DNA from: Amia ocellicauda
Lineage: Eukaryota; Chordata; Actinopteri; Amiiformes; Amiidae
DNA length: 64,000 bases
Reading direction: 5' to 3'
Assembly: GCF_036373705.1 (NCBI RefSeq)
Contig: NC_089856.1
Location: 13,918,501-13,982,500, forward strand
Of this stretch, positions 22,928 through 35,372 are shown in pieces. The notes below the pieces were generated by a model, which was not told the origin of the DNA, did no database searches, and saw only the letters and a list, made by a program, of their open reading frames with translations. Both the position numbers and the translations under genes were made by a program. How positions within the stretch are numbered: position 1 is the stretch's first letter; the number at the start of each line of letters is the position of its first letter.

Positions 22928-23693
22928 TACAACAGATAAAGAAGAATACATTGCCAGAATTAGCAAGAATAGCGAAACGGATTATATACAATTCGTGAGC
23001 GTCTTTTCCATTTTGTCGTTATGGACTTGTGAAGTCGATAAGTCGTTGATTGATAAAGGGTCTGTTCAACCCGAGCTGTTAGTGTAGACTGAATAGGGAA
23101 CAGTGTTAAAGCCTGATTTCATCGACACTGTACATATAAAAAACGATTAAAAATGTCAGAGACTGAATGTGTTTTATTGGAAAAAAAAAGAAACAAGCAA
23201 AATATGTAACGTTTATATCACAGTTGTGAATGATGCAGCAGTCAAACATCATTGAATACATTCAGCAGCAATATGGGGCTCAGATGAACTTTTTTAGAGT
23301 AAAAACAAATAACACTATAATTTATTTTTATTTTTACTGACATTTTTGAGCCCGACACCAATCTGTTTTTCATCCTTCCTTAACTCGCAACCTATAGAGT
23401 AACCGCCCTCTATTCACTCTATTCACATCCAATCCTCGTCATTCCTATATGAAAATGTCCCAAATTATACACGTTACCAGAATATTACCAGCACAGAGAG
23501 AGAGAGAAAGAGAGAGATGCATTTTTGTATTGGAAAATAAAACATATCTAACCTGCTGATGGAAAACATAACAATTATAATACAAAATCTTCATCAGCGC
23601 AGCAAACAATCTCCGCATTAGATAACATCACTGAAACAATAACTACGAAAAACAAGTGAAGAAAATGAAGACCTAGGCAAATCACACTCTTAC

Positions 23694-23900
23694 CTGAATG
23701 TATGTGAACTTGGCAGTATTGTCCAAGATCTGAGCAGCAGTTCTGGTTTCGTCCGTTCCCTGGGCAGGTAGGGCTCCTCTAAGTGCGCGGGGCCGGTGCG
23801 GTGCCGCGTCCTGTTCTGCTCTTCGCGCTGCTGTCGGACTCCTCGGTACTCTGACAAGAGTTCTGCCTCCACCTGCTTGTTTAACTACAGAGGGGGGCGC
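23694..23900 (-). promoter_or_regulatory. tac3: tac3 untranslated exon 1 and proximal promoter
   Basis: On the - strand an exon ends CATTCAG then GTAAGAG at 23694/23693. Upstream the sequence is GC-rich, with an inverted CCAAT box (CCTCCAATCAGC on the + strand, 23907-23918). No TATA box is clear. The 5' limit is approximate. Confidence 0.55.
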
Positions 23901-25819
23901 CGCGGCCTCCAATCAGCAGCCTCGGTGAAGGTGCGGTTTGCAGCTTGTGCGAGTCTTGCTCTTGTATCACTAGTTGCCTCATCGATTTGCATCAGTGGCC
24001 ACCTCCTTCCCACCCACAGAAGAATATTATGAGCTGCTGAGTTGATGAAGTCCTGTAACACAGAACTGACTCCCAGTGTCAACACAGCCCTCCTGTGTGA
24101 TTTATGTTCCCCTTTTCCCTCCAGGTCTGCTTTGACATCAGAGCTGGTAGTCAGTAGTCAGCTGATATCCCACTCTGCACATTAGTGTATGTCTATATAT
24201 ATATATATAGACAAATTATATTATACATGCATACATACACTTCAATATTAATACTCAGGCTTCACTCTGCTGCTCAAGGGTCTGTGTGTGTACTGGCATT
24301 GCATTGGTATTGTTATTATGAGCTCTTGTGCTATCATTAGTAATTATATTTGTGTTAATAACTACAATTGTACTCTTTTGTTTGTTTTTTGTACTTAATC
24401 TGTGAGGCACTCTCTCCGGGCTATGCTACATAAAAACTGATTCACTGGAAAATACACACAGCTGTGGCTGTAACTCGGTGAGATTCAGAGAGAAGAGCTC
24501 AGTGTGGCTTTCAAAACATAGCCTGGCCCCAGCCCATAGTCCTGACCCCTAAATGGACTGGCCTGGACTGGACTGTACTGGACTTCATTGGACTGGCTGG
24601 GACTAGCAGAGAGAGGAAAGAAAAGCTTCAGCAGAGACCAGCTTCTCTGGATGCACTAGAAACCTAATTTATTATAATTTATTGTTGTTGTTGTTGTTGT
24701 TGTAATTAGCTGTAGGAACACCAATGTGAACTTATATTGTGGATCCCTTTCTATTACTCTGTAATTAAATGAATATTAGCCAGAAGGCAGGGCCCCCCAG
24801 CAAAGTACTGGTGATTCTGACCTGAGGGGATGATTTACAAGGCTCTGCATCCCAGGAGACTTGAAACATGAAATATTGTACACCCATAAATGTACACACA
24901 TATATATGTATGTGCATGTATGTTTGTACAATATTTACATACACATGCACACACAGATGTACACATGGACACACACACACACAAATAGACACAGTCAAAT
25001 CAATTATCAAGTTTTCATTCAAAGTATTTTTTCTCCTACTTCTCCTTCCCCAGTTTCATTAAAAGGAACATTCAGAGAATCAAATCTGATGCTTTTTTCT
25101 CTTCCTTTCCCTCCACCTCCCAAGGAAGCGGCTCATAAGCACCAGCTGCACCATAACAGAGGCTGATATTGACATCTTTAAAGGCACTTGGTGGAATGAG
25201 CCTCAATTAAACCAGAAGCTGATTAGAAAGGACGCCTCTTGCCCTCGCCTGCTACAATACGCCGGAGGACACGAGCAACAATTACAGACCAGCTTCTGAG
25301 CAGAATCTATTTATATTAACCCTCTGTTCAGGGCTGGAGGTGGTTCTTCATGCCCTCCCCTCCGACTGAAACTTGTATATGTATATCTACAGACATGGCC
25401 CCTGTCCTCAGCACACCTGCCTGTCAGTCCTGTGGGCAGCTTGAGCTTTGGCATATGGTAATCTTTCTATCTATCTATATATTGATGACTGCATTCTCAG
25501 AAGATCTAGCCTTATTAAAACCACCCCCACCACACACACTCATAGCAGAATAGTCTACTTTTGCTGCAATGGCTTCTGCACTGGCCCTGTATACCATTTA
25601 GGCCGAAGCCTGTCTTCTTCCAGAATTCGATGCCAGGTGATTCACTAAGATTGAATGTGCTGTATCATGAGCAGGTGCGTTTGAGAGGAAGCTGAGCAGC
25701 ACGGATCGCGGTGTCTGTATGGGCTGTGTCTGCTGTGTCACACCCCACACAGAGACTGGCACACTTGTATAACTGCTGGCTTTAATGTGGCAGACCTCTC
25801 TGTCTCATTCACTTTCTCA

Positions 25820-25985
25820 AATCAAATTCAAATTCCTTTATTGGCATGACCAGAATAAGTATGGCAAAAGCATTAGTGATATATGTGTTTCACATGTACA
25901 GACACACATATACATACATACATACATACAATATATTTATGGCAAACATTTAAAAAAAGCAAGTTTATACAAATTAAAGTACATT
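25820..25985 (-). mobile_element. LINE 3' tail fragment
   Basis: AATTCAAATTCCTTTATTGGCATGACC followed by TATGGCAAAAGCATT resembles the AATTTATTGGCGTGCC and ATTGCCAAAGTATT found at 54020-54075, at the 3' end of the decayed LINE there. It is therefore read as a severely 5'-truncated copy on the - strand. Confidence 0.5.
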
Positions 25986-25988
25986 TAA

Positions 25989-26120
25989 CTAATCTGCAGT
26001 GCAGTAGTGTGTAGTGTAGTAGAGTGTAGAGTTGTGCAGTAGAGTGCAGTGCAGTAGAGTAGTGCAGTAGAGTGTAGTGCAGTGCAGTAGAGTGAAGTTT
26101 AGTGCAGTAGAGTACACTCT
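25989..26120. repeat. Minisatellite of GTGCAGTAGAGT-like units
   Basis: About ten imperfect copies of a 10-13 base unit containing GCAGTAGAGT lie immediately after the LINE tail. Confidence 0.85.
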
Positions 26121-29100
26121 GCCTCTGCTTTTCACAGCACAGCACTGTCTCTGTCTGCGATCTTCCTTGCAGAGACGAGGCAATATAAAAATGGCATGAA
26201 GCTGATTGCCATGATTAAACAGCCAGTCTGCGGAGTCTCTGCCCTGCGGTTCACACATGTCTGCCCGCCTGTAATAGACTTCTCCTCCTCGTGATGTGTC
26301 CGGGCGGGCTGCGTACCTGCTGCTAAATTCAAGGCTAATAATTGCATAATTGTAGCTGATATTCCCGAAGAGATGGATTATGGCTGTATTGGTTTGTACA
26401 GCTTTCAGGAGTCATTACGGTGATTGTGCTGTATCGGTAATGATAAAAATAAACCCTGAATAATGCATATAGACAGACAACTTATGTGCTGCTTGGAGCA
26501 GGTCTGGAGGAGAGGTTCAGGAAAGGAAGCCGGTGGACTGTTGTGTGTTTTTCTTCAGTGAAAATGAGGAAGCGCCGCTGTGTGTCTTTAGTAGCTGGAC
26601 CATCATTAAAACATTGTTATTATTTTTACAGTTAAAGTTTGAAGAACTTAATGAAGTTTAAAGAAGCGTCTCAGCTCACACACAGCTCTGTGCAGGGGCG
26701 TGGCCTACCCAGCCCCTCCCCTCTCCTTGATTGCTTCCAGAAGAGCGATTAAGTGCTTCATGTTTTCTCTTCCTTATGACATCATGGCTCTTTAATATCA
26801 CTGAGTTTCCAGTCCAGGCAAGTGGGCAGTAATTAGGAAGCAGAGCGGTTGTTCCAGGTTTATTATTGTTATTACATTTTCTTTTTTATAATGTCTCCTG
26901 TCGGAGAGGAGTCTGCAGTTATCGTAACAGTCTGACCCACCTACCGGCAGACTGGCATGCACTGACCCAGCACTGTACCAGGCCAGTGCTGCCCCAGTGC
27001 CAAGGGTCAGCTTCCTTCCACCCTTAGTCACACATCCAGATCTTTCTCTTGCTTCCTTGTCCATGTGTGTTTGATTGGCTGCATGTGTGAGAGTGTGTGA
27101 ATGTGTGAGAGAGTTTGAGAGTGTGTGAGTGTGTAAGACTGTGTGTGAGTGTGAATGTGTATGTGTCACTGTAGTGAAAGGATCTGCAGTCTCTCTCTGG
27201 TGTCTGAAAAAACTCACTCTAGCCCTTTTGTTTTATGATATAGTATTGTATTGTATTTTGCACTGTCCAAACCACTACAGATCCCAGTGGTAAGCTACCC
27301 CATGCCACTCCCATTCTGACGTGGCAGGGAGGCACCCTGCCCTGCAGAAGGCACCACCACTCAGCACTGGCAGGAAGGACCTTGGGAAGCACCTTACATT
27401 GTTTTCAAATGGCATGGGAGTCCAACGTTCACACACAGCTTCCCGATCTCAACTCCACATCCCCCTCTGGGGATCCCCTAAAATGAGTGGGTGTGTCAAA
27501 CTACAGAAAAATACACTAGCGATAACAAGTTGAGAGTTTAATAACACGATATTTATTAAATCCCAGCGAGTGGCCAAAACCCAGTTTCACATGAAGAGTG
27601 TGAATATTGTCGAGAAAGCCTGTCCGCACAAGTTATGATGGCAATGCGGTGCAATCCACAACTGCCTAGGAACTGCAGCTCTCTCTCTAGACTCTGCACC
27701 TCTTTGCCTGACCAAAATGCCTCAACCCGGCTGTTCCTCTAAGGGGGGGGGGGGGTGGCTTTCTGAGGTGCTGGCAGGGAGGGGGGCGAATTAATGGCTC
27801 CATCATTCATTCTTTTTCTTTCCTCTTATCAAAGGGCTGCGTCCCGTGTGGTGTGACTGAAGGCCCCAGGAGAGGGAGGCCCAGGGGTGTCTATGTATTG
27901 GATTTACCAGCGTGACTATAACACTGGCTGGGAGAGGAAGAGGGAGGGGGGGTGAGGACTGGGGGAGGGAGTCAGATGGGTGCAATGTCCATTTCAGATG
28001 CGACTCTCCCAAACGGTGTTGTTAGTGCATTGTGCTGTATGAGTTATGGCTGGCATGCTCCTGCCCATCCCTGTTGTGTGTGTCTGCGTTTTGCTCCAAT
28101 CAGTGGGCAACCCATTCAGGTGGATCTCACTGTCTCTGGAGTCTCCAAACACTGTGATGCCATGCGGGTTGGCTGTGAAGAGGCACAGAGGAATGTGAGC
28201 TGCAATAGGAAGGTCTTGTTTGTACTAATAACAGTAAAACATAACAAAAGGAAAGATATACACATATATGTTTACCATTGAGCCACACAACAAAGACTGC
28301 CCCCTCGTCTTTTGGCCAGTCTATCTGTCGTAACTGACAGCTGCTCTTCAATTACCCCCCACCTCTCTGCAGAAGCCCGGTGGTCTCACTAGAGAAGACT
28401 CTGGAGGGAGAAGGACAGAAAAGCTATCTGAGATGGATGCTCTTCTTTAGCCTCCCCATGTGCGGTGCGGCGAGTATAATCTAGAGCCAGGCAGGGCAGC
28501 ATAGGAACAGGGAATGAAAACTCAAAAGAGAAGAAACGAACAAACAGGAGGGAAGGGAAGAAAAAAAAATGTGTTTGGTTTTAATGAAGACGTGTCACCA
28601 GAGAAAGACTGATGAGACTGAGATGAAGGCAGATAGAGGGACTTAATGACGTGACTGTTAATTACCCTGGTGCTTGGCAGGGAGGGTGCATGTGCGGGGG
28701 GTGCGGGGGAGGCGGAAGCAGGGCTCATAAACTGGCACTCTCTTTCTCTCTCTGTCTCTCCCCGTGAAAACGATCCAAGTCACTTGCCGACACCGATGAT
28801 GGGTTTAGCTGTGTCAGTTCGGTTGCGCTCAAGTACAGAGGGATGAACAAAACGAAACAAACTAAAGCACGAGCTGCTGTCTTTTTTAGGTGCACAGCCA
28901 TGGAGAGACATAGTTCACAGATATCGTCATCTTGGTCCCAACTCCTGTGTTCAGGGGCTCACAGGGCTCTGGCTCTTGTTTGAATGTTTTTCTTGGGGTG
29001 CGCAATTTCTACCCAACCTTCACCCCAACGAGGTAAGGGTAGAAGTTGTCTTTCCGTAACTTGTGGGTTCATGAAGTTTAGTCTTGAGATTCGGGTAACA

Positions 29101-31178
29101 TTTTGGTCACTGCCAACAGACTAACTCCACAACAGCAGGGTGAGTAACTCTACAATGAATGAGCCCTCGTCACTGTGTCCAAAGTGATGGTCTCTTGATT
29201 CCCCTGGAGCGAGAAAAGCCTAACTCCTGCTTTGGATCAAATCCTGCAACTCTGATGGAAGGAGCACTTTGTTCTGTGCTGAATAGATGATAACCTTGAT
29301 AGACATAGAGAATAGACAAGTGCTACCATATGACACGAAGGAAAGGAAAGAGGAAAGAAAGATAAATAAATAAATGCGTGACCCCTGGTTGCAGGATCGG
29401 AGTTCAGCCGGGGTGGGAGTGTGGGGGCTTAGCAGGAGCAAAGGTTGAGTGCTTGTTCTTTTTGTCACATGTGCAATGCAGAAGGCCATTTCTGGAACCC
29501 GTACATGACTAACACAATGTCAAGTGCTGCCCATTTAAACCCCATAGGGGTACAGGAATGAAATTCTTCAAGGCCCCCCCTTCCATTAACTAACCAACCT
29601 GGGAACCTTCACAGACTCCACCAATCCATTGACCCAGGAGGAAGCGCCCTCAGCGAAAGCTTTCAAGGCGTCTACTGCAACACCCACTGCACTTTGGGCA
29701 CTCAGAGAAGACGTCTTCTGTGGTTTTAAGATTCACTCTTATAGGAGTAATGCAGGAAAATCTGAGTTTGAGAGAGAGAGCAAGGGAAGGAGGAAGAGAG
29801 GGGGGATAGAGAAAAGGAAGGATCAAAGGTACAGCTCATGAGAGAGAGAGAGGAAGAAAGATGGAAGAATCTTGAACAGAGAGAAGAGGTGGAGTGGAGG
29901 TGATAAGGAGAGAGATCCAAGCAAAAGGTGACTGGGAGACAGGAAGAGGGAAACCGCAGCACAAGAAAACAACACAAGGAGTTGGCAATGAGAGGATAGG
30001 GAATGGGAGAGGGCAAAAAAATGAGTGAACAGAGAACAAGATATTGAGAGGGAGAAAAAGAGAGAAAGTGAGAGAGAATTGGGGGGAATGGGAGAACAAT
30101 AGTGACAAAGCCCGTGTAAAGCAGAGACTGGAGCCGCTAATCTGTATAACAATCTTTAGGCACCTCTCTATAGCTCTCTTTCTCTCTCTCGCCCTCCTTG
30201 ATGGTCCCTCATGTATTCATAGCTAGGTATGCAAAGCAATTTTCTACCCTCTTGTTGGAGCCCTTCGGAGTGCAATTTCCGTCCTGTCAGGCCCTTGAGC
30301 CCCATCTAGTCCGGCCAGCTTTCAAAGCCGCACAATTTGCTCTGCCGGCAGCTCTCCTCCTTGCCCCCAAGGATCCCCGAGCACATTAGAAAGGAACACA
30401 TGCCAGCCCTCAGGGGAGTCCACCCCACTCTAAAGGGGTAAACAACCACTGCTGCCAATAATTAGATTGAAAAAGGTGCAACGGTGGCACAGGGTGGGGC
30501 TCTCCCAGCTTGCACCTCTCTGCCAGGCCTCAGACAGCAGGCAAATCGGGAGAGAATTGCTCACATTCCTCACAGGATGTTTTCTGCCTGACAACTGAAT
30601 GGGTCTCTAATTTTTAGACAGCTTTATGCATTAGACACAATCTTATTTCTGGCAATCGAGTCACTTCTTTTGGAGCAGCTGCTGCAGATGAATATGAAGC
30701 ATCGAGCCAGCGATTGGTGGACAGGGGGAGAGTGATGCGGTGGGCGAGGTTTGGCACTGGATCGTCAGAGAGCATGCATCCAGTGAATTGAGCCCTAAAC
30801 TCATGGAAGGCAGAGATCGGCAAAAGTGAAATGTTTTTTACAGCCACAGGACATGAGTGTTGTGCGGTGATCCAGTAACTGAAGAAGATTGGTAGATGGT
30901 TGCCAATCCAATCCAGCAACGGAAGATCCCACAGGTTCTCCCTCCCTCCCAACCCCCCAAGCTCAGGGGGGCAGACAGCAATAACTGTCAAGGAGAGTGA
31001 CTGAAAAGCATGGAGGACAGCTGGAGACAGACAGTTAATGAGCCCCCGGGGAGAGAAAGTGCAGCGTGTCCATGGAGGTGACAGACTGTCTGTTCCCGCA
31101 TCGCCTCCGGGTAACAAAGATCAGTGTGAATGCACAGACACGCACGCAAGCACGCAACACACGGGTCCGATCTTATTC

Positions 31179-31211
31179 ACCCCACCCCCCTCCACCCCCC
31201 TCCACCCCCCA
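31179..31211. repeat. CACCCCCCTC short tandem repeat
   Basis: Three to four copies of a 10-base C-rich unit. Confidence 0.8.
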
Positions 31212-31329
31212 ACTGTTCAACATGCCACCTCGGAGCGACAAACCCCAGAATAAACCTTCCAGAAAAGCTCCCCTCTCTGATTGCAGTCTGAAGTCCATAG
31301 GTCTGAAACACAAGTCTGTAATTGAATTA

Positions 31330-31440
31330 ATTGTCACCAGGGAGATGGTATTTATATAGCGCCTTTTGATGCTGGGGTCCCCAAAGGTCCTGTTTAGAGG
31401 GATGCCACCCCTGAGCTACTGACAGCCCTTTAACTCTCCC
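31330..31440. repeat. Fragment of a dispersed TTTATATAGCGCCTTT repeat
   Basis: The motif TTTATATAGCGCCTTTTGAT with following GGGGTCCCCAAAGGTCC is a sequence I recognise as widely dispersed in fish genomes. The family name is not certain. Confidence 0.4.
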
Positions 31441-34400
31441 CACACCTGCCTGCATGGACACCAGCCCTCACGGACAGGAGCGAGTCTTGATAAGAGGCTG
31501 CACTTTCACATGTTACTTTTGATTCCTGACGTTGGTTTGGCTAATATCACAAAATTTCCCCAAATTGCACTTTTGCATGCAAACACAGGATTTAAAACAA
31601 TTCTTAAAAAATAAAATAAAAAGCATCATGATTCAGGGGAATTCTCTATAAACCGATGCAGAAATGGCTAGAAGATATCCTGGCTTCTTTTTCTTTTTCC
31701 TGCTAGTTAATCACATCTTTATTTTCCTATCCTGTCGCCCATGTTCTTAATGATCGTCTGTCTACCGGCTTTCCTCGGTCAGCCAATTCTCACTCAATGA
31801 CCTGCAATCAAACCTGTAAACGATCACGTTTGACAACTCTGCGACAGCAACTCCCGGGGTAGCCGAGAGTGAAGAGAAAGGGTGGGATGGAGGTCAGGGA
31901 TCTTTTATGCACCCATTTACCATGAGTTTCATCCTGGTTGGTGTGAGGGCCAGTGTTTACCCACCTCCACGCATGCACACACTTAATCATTCATGTACTC
32001 AACTCACTCACTCATTCACACACATACAGTACTCAATCACTCAATCTCACACACACTCACTCATTCACTCACACACGACTCACGACTCTCTCGCTCATGT
32101 AGTGAGTTATTTACAGTCTGGGGGGCTGTGGCTGAGAGCTGCTGCATTTCAGTAGGCGTGTATTTACTGGAAGATTGTATCTGTTTCCTCACCCCCCCAC
32201 ATCCGCCGTCCCTGAGGAGAGTTCAGAGTGGAAGGGAGTTCCAGTAATGGACCTCAGTGTCGGGGGGGTGACACTGCTGTGTGTCACATGGATCCTGACA
32301 CTTTGATTAACCAGACGCCCAGAGACACCATCTGCTCTGCCTTCGGGGGGCACTACCTGCACTGAGACACACGGCAGGGAGCATGGAGGGAGCCTGGGCC
32401 GTCCCCGTCTGACTGTGAGCTTCAGTTTGCGGTGCTCTCTGTGCTACTGAAGGTTTTTTTGGTTGTTGTTGAGGGTTGCGCCTACACCCTTGTTGCGCTG
32501 CGTGCGTCTCTCCTGCCAATACGTCATCTGCACAAGCACATCTATAGAGCCCGAGGGGACGTCAGCCGCATCTCCACATGACGGAGGGGCTGCGGCAATG
32601 GCTGAGATGCGGAGAAGAGAGGAAGATGCTCATTTCCTTGAGAGCACACTCTGCCATTGTCATCCCGAAACAGTGCTTCTTTGCGATGCATGGCAATTGA
32701 GCAGTTTTTGTTCTTTTTTCCAACCTACAAACAGACCTTTGAGTGCTTGTACGCTCAGCATCGTGAAAGAGAGTGTGATGCATTGTGTCAACCAATTCAT
32801 TCTTCACTCTTCACTTTCACATATTTTACCACAGACTCTTGAAATTCCTATTCTTTTTCTTTCTTTTTTTTTTCTCCACTATTCAACACAGCTGACAGGG
32901 GAGGGGGGAGGGGACCAACAGAAGATGTTCCGGTAAATCTAAAATCAGACATAAATAAATAAATAAACAAACAACGCATGAAGAAAACAAGTGATCCCCA
33001 CAGTTCAGCAGCTGTGAAGGACACATATATCGTGTTTCCTGCTTCCTGCGATTAGCAATTGCCTTAAAATGCTTTTTCAGGAGAAAGCAATTAGTTTGCT
33101 TATTGCATTATTCGTTTCAAGTGGAGGGTTGAAGCCTAGCAGAGGAGGAGGCAAGGGGGGTAGTGGAGCCGGGGAGTGACAGGTGGCAGTTCTGCTCCTG
33201 CAAAACCCGGCTAATAGTTATTAAATAGTCCCTTGCCCCTGGTGGCCTACCCCTACCTCTTTCACTGTGACCCAGTGGAGTCACCTGGGTCTTTACTGTG
33301 TGACAATCAGCAGGATGCAAGAGTAACAGAATCCAGGCCTCTGTCTCTCCCTCTCTCTCCCTGGCTGCTGTGTTACATTGCACTTGGCCCGATGAGTTCA
33401 GCTTTGCGGCTGCAGTGGTGCGGAGGAGCAGGTCAACGAGGTGGAGCGGCTGTGGACGACAGTGGGAGAGGTGCACGTCTCAGCGAACTGAAGACACGTC
33501 ATGGCGATGCTGATCCCGAGCTTTCAAGTCGTTTTGTTCCATTTAAAAAAAAAATTCTCACTCATCTCTCTTGTGGCAATGCCAGGGTGGCCGGAGCTCA
33601 GCACCCCTGAGCTGTGGGCGTGTGCAGAGGGAGATCAGAGAAGACTGCCGTGGGGGTCACAGGGTGGGAGAAGGGCGATGCAGCCAACTCTTCTTCTTCT
33701 TCTTCTTAGTCTCCATTTTTGCAATGACTATCAAAGCCATGCCTGCTTGCCTGTATTACCTGCTGCTGATTTAATTTTTACCATTTTATTTTATTTCACT
33801 TTATTCCAAACCACCTTATTTGCAAAGCAAATCTCTTATCGCAAAGCAAGATCAACGCAGAAACGTTAATTGCTGGCCCATCAGACCATCTCCAGGCGAG
33901 ATCCTCACTCTCTGAAGGGAGCCGATTCTGCTTGCCTTTATCTCCAGGTGCGTGAGCATCAGTCTCAGCTCTGATTGGCTCCACATGATGGAGTGGGGAG
34001 ATGTGCTGCATTTGTTTTCTCGCACACTAGTTGGCAGTTAATTTCAGTTATGCCATTAGATGAGATGAGAGGAGAGCCGCAGCTTTGATTAGAAAAACAA
34101 AACAAGAAAAACACAGCTTTCCTTTTGGATTAGCGCCAACGAATGAAAATGCAAAAACATGGAGGTGTGTGTGGAATGTGGAATCCATCTCCTTTTGGCC
34201 CGGCTTTGCTGTGAGTTTCCCAGAATTCAGTGCCATGCAAACACTTATCTTTGCCATGGCGTGCCGTGGTCTGTATCATGGGCTACTGTACCTGTGGCGC
34301 TCCAAGCTTTTCTGTGCTAACACTTTACCATGTTTCTACCATGGTTACACCACAACTTACAATGACTGAAATGCTCTCCCACAAAACAATTCATATGATC

Positions 34401-35220
34401 AAGTGTTTACCGGCTAGGAGATCATTTGTAACTACCTTCAGTGCTTTAAAAAAATAAAAAATAAATGTCTATCCCTTGCTGCCCAGGAGCATCATCTAAT
34501 TTCATTCCAATCCTCCCTCTGTCTGTCCAGGAAATGGTCTGTAAATTAAACGCCCTTTTAGGTTCTTCAACATCAATTTTACAGTCTCTCTTTCTTTTTT
34601 TTAAATAATTCACAGGTCATTTTTTTCCTCATTACCTGCACTCACAAAAACGTTTGGATCTGGTCTTCTCTTGCTTGGTTGTTATTTTTCCACCCTTTTA
34701 CAACATGAGCTCCCAAAACTGAGCTCTTGAAATCACCTTCCAATTACTATGAAATTGTACCTTTGGGTGAATTCTGGAGGTAGTTTAAATGTTTCTTTTT
34801 TTCCTCACATTGTTGAAAGTGAATTTTAGCCTTTTGCAATGTCGAATTTGTAAAAGTCCTTTTTTTCCTATAATGAGAGAGAAAAGAAGAACACATATAT
34901 CTCAGAGTCCTAGATGTTCCCCTCATATGGTCTCACATGCTTTCTATCACATTAGGGCCGAGCATTTTGTAATTAATTATTTTTCTTTCCTGTTCTTTTT
35001 CATTTAGCTGCTGCTTCAGCTTTCACCTCTGATGACGTTGGTCCAAAAACAGGCACAGAGTGAGATTGAATTCCACTCTGAAGTACCAGTAGATGCCCTG
35101 AGAGAGACAGAGCCAGGACGGTGTAAGTGGCTCCCATATGGTTTCGTCAAGTGGCCGGACTGAAATTGGTTTACTGCAAGCCAGCAATTGATCCTCACTG
35201 CCCTGTCTCTCATAGACCTG

Positions 35221-35372
35221 CACATACACACACACACACACACACAACCATACTCTCTCTCTAACACATACACACACAGACAGCAGTACATCTATACAAA
35301 TACACAAAAACACAGACACATACACACACAGGAGCACACTCTCACCCACACTGTACACACACAGCAACACAC
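35221..35372. repeat. (CA)n-rich compound microsatellite
   Basis: CA units interrupted by ACATACACACA and ACACAGCA variants over about 150 bases. Confidence 0.9.

Noticed and set aside
29726..30152. Serine/leucine-rich frames on the - strand
   Set aside because: They translate a purine-rich tract; composition alone explains them.
32463..32936. 157-codon open frame (+)
   Set aside because: No domain, no splice context, no codon pattern; taken as chance.
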